64,000 nucleotides of DNA, from contig CATNEN010000039.1 in the NCBI GenBank assembly GCA_950097015.1, positions 18,469,501 to 18,533,500 of the forward strand, in the 5' to 3' direction. The translations under genes and the position numbers were made by a program. Positions within the stretch are counted from its first letter, which is position 1. Each line of letters begins with the position of its first letter. Under the pieces are notes generated by a model. It did not search any database. It had not been told where the DNA came from and saw nothing but the letters and a program-made list of their open reading frames with translations. The stretch comes from Macrostomum hystrix (Eukaryota; Platyhelminthes; Macrostomidae). Below are positions 58,115 through 64,000 of the stretch, piece by piece.

Positions 58115-59836
58115 TTTAACATACAGAATATGTATACAGAATACAGAATGTGTTTAAACTGTATGCTTCAGAGATAAGCTGAAAGTTTTTGTAAAATGTG
58201 ATAAATGTGATTATTTTGACAGGCAGTAATTGTAGTCTAATGGCTTCATAGACACCTAAATAAACGGATATGGACTATGTCTAAAGTTCAGATAATAGTC
58301 ATGTTTTATATAAAAATATGGGTTGACTTAAAAAATCAAGGACAAAAAACCACAAGTTTTCTTTTGCTAAGAAAAATTACAAACTGTATTATAAACTTAA
58401 AAAACATAGTTTAATGACACTAATTTTACAATCGTGAAGAAAATAAGAAAATTATAGTATGAGTATAAGCTATATTTAAAAATATATATTTATGTAGCTC
58501 AATAGTTATTGCATTGGAAAGTCACAAAAAATTTGAATTTGAAAATATATTCATGAGGCTTTCTAAAAAAACTGTCTATTTTAGCAGTAATTTTTTTAAA
58601 ATATTTATGCCTAGTTCTGCTACACATGCCAAAACTAAAAGATACAATAATTTTATCCTCTCATAGCAAGTTTTAAACAAATAATAGGCCCATTAATTAG
58701 ATACAATGTGACAGAAAATAAAAAAGCAAAAAAACTGACCAAGAAAATGTTTTGTCTGTCAGAATTTTCCTGAAATTCCTATTAATCCTTGACTTAAGTC
58801 ATAGCTCATAGATACTGTTCTACACCAAGTCCAACACTTGCTCATTATTTATCTAGAAAGAACTTAATATTTTTAATAAATTGTCAGACTCAATATATAT
58901 TACCCTATTACTGTATTAGCTATATAGTAGTACCTACCCACATTGCATTAACAGTAGAACTAACAAAGGGGGAGACATTAAACCCCCCTTGGAAATTTTG
59001 TGCTTCCTGAACATACATGTGCAACCTCCCAAATCTTAGCTGGCCGTGGGACTTAGTTTTTGCTCTATTTACAACTTAGTTTGCTCTCATTTGCTCTATT
59101 TTTCACTCCCCTTTTTTCTTTTCTTCACGCCTTCCTTAATTGTCCCTTGGTCCTCACTTTGATTTTTTTGCACTTGGTTGATTGGTTTTTGTGACTTATC
59201 TTGCTTGGCCCTCATTTCACCTGGCTGGTTTGGCCAGGTCGGCCGGGTGTTGCGCATATATGACTGTTATTATATACTTTATTAACAAAAACATTCTTGC
59301 TTAACAATAATCATCTCTGAAAGTCAGGCCTAAAGGCCTAGCTACATGGGGTATAGCAGATTTGCCAAATTATTAGTAGGACTTAGCTAGTATGATGTAC
59401 AAAAAGGCAAAAAGCCATTGTGATGTTGAAATATTACAGCCAAATGTCAGACTTCAGTCTTCTTTGGTGGCGGGCTATCTTTTCCATGATCATGTTGAAG
59501 CAAACTCAGGCACAGCTCTAATTCTATGGCTATGGCAATCATGTTCAGTGGGTCCAGGTGGCCTAGTGTCCCTGTGCTAGATAGTGAGCCATTCCCATTT
59601 GCTGGTGTCTGCATGGCCAGTGCCAACAGACTTAGCCTGCAGGTGCTCCAGCTAGTGAGAGCTGGGAATACACATTAATCCTCTTGCCTATGGCAACTAC
59701 AAACTGTTTAGGATCCGGAATGCTTCACTTTGTTTTTGATCTGAAGCAGAAATCTTAGGCTTCAATAGTTTCATATTTAGAGAAGAGGTATTTTTAAATG
59801 TTTACAGCAATCATTAACTTGAAAAAAATAATTAAT
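58115..59836. other. AT-rich intergenic region upstream of the exosome gene
   Basis: It contains the presumptive promoter at its left end. The rest shows no gene. 59,030-59,240 is rich in TTTGCTC and TTGGTTGATTGG-like words without clear periodicity. Confidence 0.45.
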
Positions 59837-60079
59837 TAAACCTGCCCTGATTGGGCTGGAAATGCAGCCAACAGTATAGCTGCAGCCATTGCGTGGTGCA
59901 TTTGAAGGCTGCTTATGCTTCCTGCCATTCAGTCCATGGACATGGGAAGATGCCACACCCACCCTTAATTACCTCAGCTGAATTGTCTTTCCAAATGACA
60001 ATCTGTTTCAATGGAGTCAAGATTAGAACCCCCAAACTTCAAGTCGTAAGTTCTATACTGTAACCACTAGGCTACAACT
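59837..60079 (-). mobile_element. tRNA-derived SINE, apparently full length
   Basis: On the minus strand it starts GTTGTAGCCTAGTGGTTACA (box A) and has GGGGGTTCTAATC (box B) 35 bp later, the spacing of a tRNA head. A body of about 170 bp ends in AATGGCTGCAGCTATACTGT, TGGCTGCA and CCAATCAGGGCAGG. The distal 90 bp recur at 13,063 and 39,368, so this is a family. Its head differs from that of the SINE at 24,774. Confidence 0.75.
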
Positions 60080-61487
60080 AAAAATAACAAAAAAAACTAT
60101 TACAAACTTATATTAGTAAACAATAGTGTTAGCAAGCTTGCTAAGTAGCTAGCAATTTGAAGACTGAGATAGCAAAAATACTATAAACAATAGGCCCTAC
60201 AGTAAATTATTAAATGACAGCATGTATTGATTTTGTATTAATCCACGAGAGATGTGGTGGGACGAAGACAGTAATTAAGGATGCATAGCTCCAATAAAAG
60301 AACATAATTCTGCATATTTCGAAATATACACATTATATTGCGGTCTACAAGCATGTCAGAATTGAGTTGCTGTGTTAACAATGAATGTTATAATAACTGG
60401 CACGATTGTCATGCGGTTAAAAATGAAAACTTTTTACGAGTTGCAAATTTACAAGCATTTATAACAACTAAATGTTTTATTTATTAAAAAGGCATTTTAT
60501 ATCAACTTTAATATAACATTTTGAAAATCTTTACTATTTAAGAGTATTAAATTTTTGTTATTATACACAGGTTCAATTTTTTCTTTAGTCGCGAAAATAA
60601 AATTATTCCTTTGTCCTGTGATTTGAGCCTACAATAAAAAAGAATTCTGAACGTTGTATACAAGTCAAAAGCAAGGACCACTAGGAGTAGAAGGACGGGC
60701 AACTACGTTTCTTAGAAATAGTTGAATGCTAGTTTTAGCGAATAAATACACAACGGAGATATGAAATTTTCACATTTGCTTCTGATTTTCAGATTTAACT
60801 GATGACAGCTTTTGATTGGAATTAGATGCAAAGCTGTTCTTTTGATATAACTTTCCTGAATAGCATGAATAAAGATATCATTTCGAACTTTCAACTTTTG
60901 CGCTTGTGACGAAAACAATGGCGAACGTGTACGTATAGCGGTAGCAATTATTTGGTAGCATCTTTAGTTGTAGCTTGCACGGTTATATTTGTTCTTCAGT
61001 TGACGTATTTACTTATTTCTTTCGAAGCGTACAAATGCACTTTATGAGCTCGACCACTCAAGCACTTTGGGGATTATAAGACAGTGCGAGACATACGGTT
61101 ACTATAAAGTCTGTAACTTAACCTACTCTACAAAAATTATAAGTCAATGGCTTGATAGCTGAGACAATTTAGATTGAAATTCAGATTGCGTCCAGTTGAA
61201 ACTAAATTACTTGCTGTTGCTCTCTCGAGCTGCCTCAGCGTTCCGATTTAAACACGCACTAGCTTTTTTTGCCCGTTGTTTTTGGGGCAGAAATTTAAAG
61301 CAAAGCAGTAAGCAATTCACGTCTCTGTATTAACTTTATAGTGAAGGTCACCATTTATTTATTTACTGCATTAATGAAAAGTGAAGAGTTTGTTTAAGGG
61401 CGTTTTAAGTAAAAAAGAAGTGAAAAGTTTGTCCAAACAGCCCCCTCTTGATTACTTCTTTAGAAACATGTCTCTTAGCCACTCCTC
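60080..61487. other. AT-rich intergenic region
   Basis: No gene, RNA or repeat is recognised; short open frames only. Confidence 0.45.
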
Positions 61488-61775
61488 TATACAGTCAGTG
61501 GCAGATCCAGGAATTTTGTTTTGGGGCGGTCTGTCAGGGGAGCGCCATGAGAATCACAGAGGGGGTGCCAGCGGCCGAAAAAGGGCGCCAGGAGCCAAGA
61601 AAGGGCGCCAGCGGCTGAAAAACGGGAGCCAGCGGCTGAAAAAGGGGCGCCAGCGGCCGAAAAGGGGCGCCAGTGCTGCGACTGGCGCCCCTGGTGGGGG
61701 CATCTTATTCCCATGATTAAAATTTAGGGGGGCGACTGCCCCCCGCCCCCCCCTAAATCTGCCTCTGTATACAGT
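61488..61775. mobile_element. hAT-like MITE, 272 bp, 8-bp target duplication TATACAGT
   Basis: The ends are CAGTGGCAGATCCAGG (from 61,496) and, as reverse complement, CAGAGGCAGATTTAGG (to 61,767). Perfect direct repeats TATACAGT lie at 61,488-61,495 and 61,768-61,775. The interior has about six copies of GGCGCCAGCGGCCGAAAAAG-type units. The CAGNGGC(A/G)GATCCAGG terminus is a widespread hAT MITE signature. Confidence 0.88.
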
Positions 61776-63521
61776 ATGCATGTACACGCGTATACATAAG
61801 GAAAATAGCCATGGCATAACAATAACAATGTCAAAGAAACAAAATTAAACTGTTTCAGAGTTCAGAGTTAGACAGGTCAAGGTCAATTCGTGACTACTTT
61901 TCTATTAATTGCTTGCGAGTCACCTCAAGGCCTGGGGATACACCACATTCTTCGTTCTTCCCCTTGGTGCGAAAATGAATAGGCCAGCTGGAGTTCCAAC
62001 ACGGGAGCAGGCGACATAAAGCTGCCCATGCGAGAAGCAAGGAGTCTCCAGGTTGATGCCAGCCACCTTCAGCGACTGTCCCTGAGCCTTGTTAATAGTC
62101 ATCGCAAAGCACACTCTCACAGGGAACTGCAGTCGCTTGAACTGAAATGGCAGGTCCGTGGGGATAATTGGAATCCGGGGAACGAACACAGACTCTCCTC
62201 TGCCAGATCCAGTCATTATCGTGGCCTCAATCACGTGTGGGAAGAGCCGCCTGACTATCAGTCTGGTGCCGTTACACAGCCTTGGCGCATTCAGGTTGCG
62301 GAGGAGCATAATTGGTGCCCCAACTTTCAGCTGCAAGTTGTGCGATGGAGTTCCAGGAGGATCTAGAGAGTTCAGAAACTCAACAGGATACTCCACAGCG
62401 GTGTCATCAGTCAACGTTGTATCAATTGACTTGTAGGTGAAAACTGCACCTGGCAACTCCTGAAGCAGTTGGTAGTTAATTTCGTTGGCGGCATCATTTC
62501 TAGGACACAGAATTGCCCTCTCTGACAGCCAGTCAACGTCAGCATATCGAACCATCAAGTTCGGGTAAACTTTTGCCTTGAGCTCCTGCACTGACTGCAC
62601 AATGGTTCCGATTGTAGCGATCGATGACTGCCCATCCTCGGTGCTAATCTCCAGCAGACCATTGCCGATTCGCAATAGATTGGCAGAGAACTCATGAGCT
62701 GTTTCGTCTCCTTGAATTGTAGCTCTCATGTTTGTTCGTAGGTGCAACTTCACAACCGATGGCCACAGGTGAGATAATTTTAGGCAAGCATTAATCTCAT
62801 CAGCAGGAGTGCCACGCGGAATCACAGGCAGCGTCTGTCTAAAGTCTCCAGACAGCAGCAGAGTGACACCACCCATCAGTTGATCGCCAGCCTCTCTCTT
62901 TCTTCTATCCCAGGCTGGCTGGAGAGAAATATCGACCGGAGAGCCCTGCGCACTGGGACGCCACCGCACTCACCGCACTCAGTCTCAGTGCTGCTTGGGG
63001 GCCAGTAGACAGTCTAGGGGTTTGGGCTGTGTACATTCACGGCTTGAAATACAATGTACAGTCTGGGGCTTCGGCGCCCGGGGAAGGGAGGGGGTGGCTG
63101 TAATAAAATTTGGCCCGCAGAGTGGCGGAGGGGAGTTGGGGTGGCTGTCCTCGGAAAACAAAAAGTGACTCACTTTGAGATGATGCAGCTTTGCTCTGGA
63201 TTGAGTAGAGATGTTCAAAAGTGAGAGCATTGTTGGAAAACATGTAAAGTGTAAGTGGATCAAATTTGGAGAAAATCTGACAAAGTGGGGCGACGATATG
63301 TCGAATTGAGTGATTTTTTGACGATTTTTGAGCAGTTTTTTGCACTTTTGAGCAGGAAGGAAATGATTTTTCGGGAATTTGAGTAGCCTATTGCACTCAG
63401 TGTAGGTGGTTTTAGGTATGTGCAAAGTTTGGTGCGATTTGGTTGAGCGGTTTTGGCGTCTATAAAGACAAAAGGTTGCACACACACAGACAGACAGAGT
63501 TTTCACTTTTATATATATAGA
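61776..63521 (-). mobile_element. Truncated Helitron, 5' end identified
   Basis: On the minus strand the element starts TCTATATATATAAAAGTG at 63,521, the usual Helitron 5' terminus, preceded by A as expected for insertion at AT. About 550 bp of non-coding 5' sequence leads directly into the C-terminal half of a Pif1-type helicase, so the Rep domain and helicase N-terminus were deleted. I could not place the 3' CTRR end and hairpin; it should lie below 61,920. Confidence 0.75.
61920..62969 (-). pseudogene. Helitron Pif1-like helicase, C-terminal half
   Basis: An open frame of about 349 codons follows an in-frame TGA just before 62,969, with no proper start. Visible motifs are GGVTLLLSGDFRQTLPVIPR (motif III), LHLRTNMR, ILCPRND, VGAPIMLLRN, FAMTINKAQGQSL (motif V) and LYVACSRVG (motif VI), ending NVVYPQALR. 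Walker A and B lie in the missing N-terminal half, so it cannot be an active helicase. It belongs to the Helitron Rep/Hel family rather than cellular PIF1, as the adjacent Helitron 5' end supports. Confidence 0.88.
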
Positions 63522-64000
63522 TAGTCGCAGAACAAATGAATGAGCAGGGAAAGAGAGAGAGAGAGCAAACCAGGGGACGCACTAGAGAAAGGGGCAAGCA
63601 GCTCTGAAGTAAACATCACGTTTCTTTAAATACATTTTAAATTTCTACGAAACCGCAATGTAACCAACCGTTGGCATTGAAGCGATTAAACAACTCAACG
63701 AGTATCAACGACTATTGCTAACCTATGGAAAGAACCGAGCGAATTTATCTACGCAAACTTATTGTACTCGTAACAACAAAATATGACTTCACGACGTCAC
63801 ACGCAAATCATTTAGATTTAGAATGGGTCACAGGCGGTCGATGAAAATTACCTATAACATAATAACATAGATCTCTCTGAGCTTCTCTTGAACTACACGC
63901 TCTGTTTTCGCCCCACAAACAGTCTTTGTTTGAAAGACATATATTTTAGGGTGCATGCTTATCAGCAATTTTCTTTGCAAAAAACCTGCGTGCTGTGTGC
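63522..64000. other. Right edge of window, nothing recognised
   Basis: AT-rich sequence after the Helitron 5' end. There is a GA-rich tract (GAAAGAGAGAGAGAGAGC) at about 63,550. No gene is seen. Confidence 0.5.

Noticed and set aside
62985-63506. 173-codon minus-strand ORF upstream of the Helitron helicase
   Set aside because: It starts inside the Helitron 5' terminus and shows no Rep or RPA features; it appears non-coding.

Overview
This is animal (metazoan) nuclear DNA. Genes are split by GT-AG introns, proteins are typically metazoan (Dicer, an exosome RNase PH-like subunit, a MANSC/LDLa receptor, a C-type lectin, a periphilin-like protein), and a short TTAGGG tract lies in one intron. 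Repeat content is extreme. At least twenty tandem arrays, several SINE copies, LINE pieces, a Helitron piece and four DNA transposons can be read directly; the DNA transposons are bounded by perfect target-site duplications. The mix suggests a repeat-rich invertebrate such as a lophotrochozoan or flatworm, but the sequence alone does not prove the species.

Layout. 0-13.5 kb holds ordinary genes: the 3' part of a periphilin-like gene (+) followed by a 38-bp minisatellite; a five-exon MANSC-LDLa-transmembrane receptor (+, LRP11-like); an array of CCAAT/NF-Y-type motifs; a two-exon WD-like gene (-); and an intronless secreted C-type lectin (-). At 13.6-15.3 kb lies a small P-superfamily element with a THAP gene. 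From 16,099 to 38,981 there is one 22.9-kb DNA transposon flanked by a 7-bp duplication. Its inverted repeats are 2.9 and 4.3 kb long and mostly minisatellite. Inside are a ten-exon KDZ (Kyakuja-Dileera-Zisupton) transposase (-), an unrecognised four-exon companion gene (+, convergent), a 3.4-kb 29-bp array, a SINE and LINE debris. A hAT-type element (40.2-41.5 kb) ends just upstream of a complete fifteen-exon Dicer gene (41.65-53.86 kb, about 1574 aa), and most Dicer introns are filled with their own minisatellites. A 2.2-kb array follows the Dicer stop codon. The right end holds an exosome RRP46/EXOSC5-like gene (-), a tRNA-derived SINE, a hAT-like MITE and a truncated Helitron.

How the parts relate. 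Dicer (dsRNA processing) and the exosome subunit (RNA decay) are both RNA-metabolism genes, but nothing here shows they are co-regulated. The strongest candidate for a poorly described system is the 22.9-kb KDZ element: an open transposase frame, an unknown companion protein, and long inverted repeats whose minisatellites differ in copy number between the two ends while the outer 1.1 kb looks nearly identical. Exon structures were derived by hand from splice-site phase and reading-frame continuity. They are internally consistent but have not been tested against transcripts.
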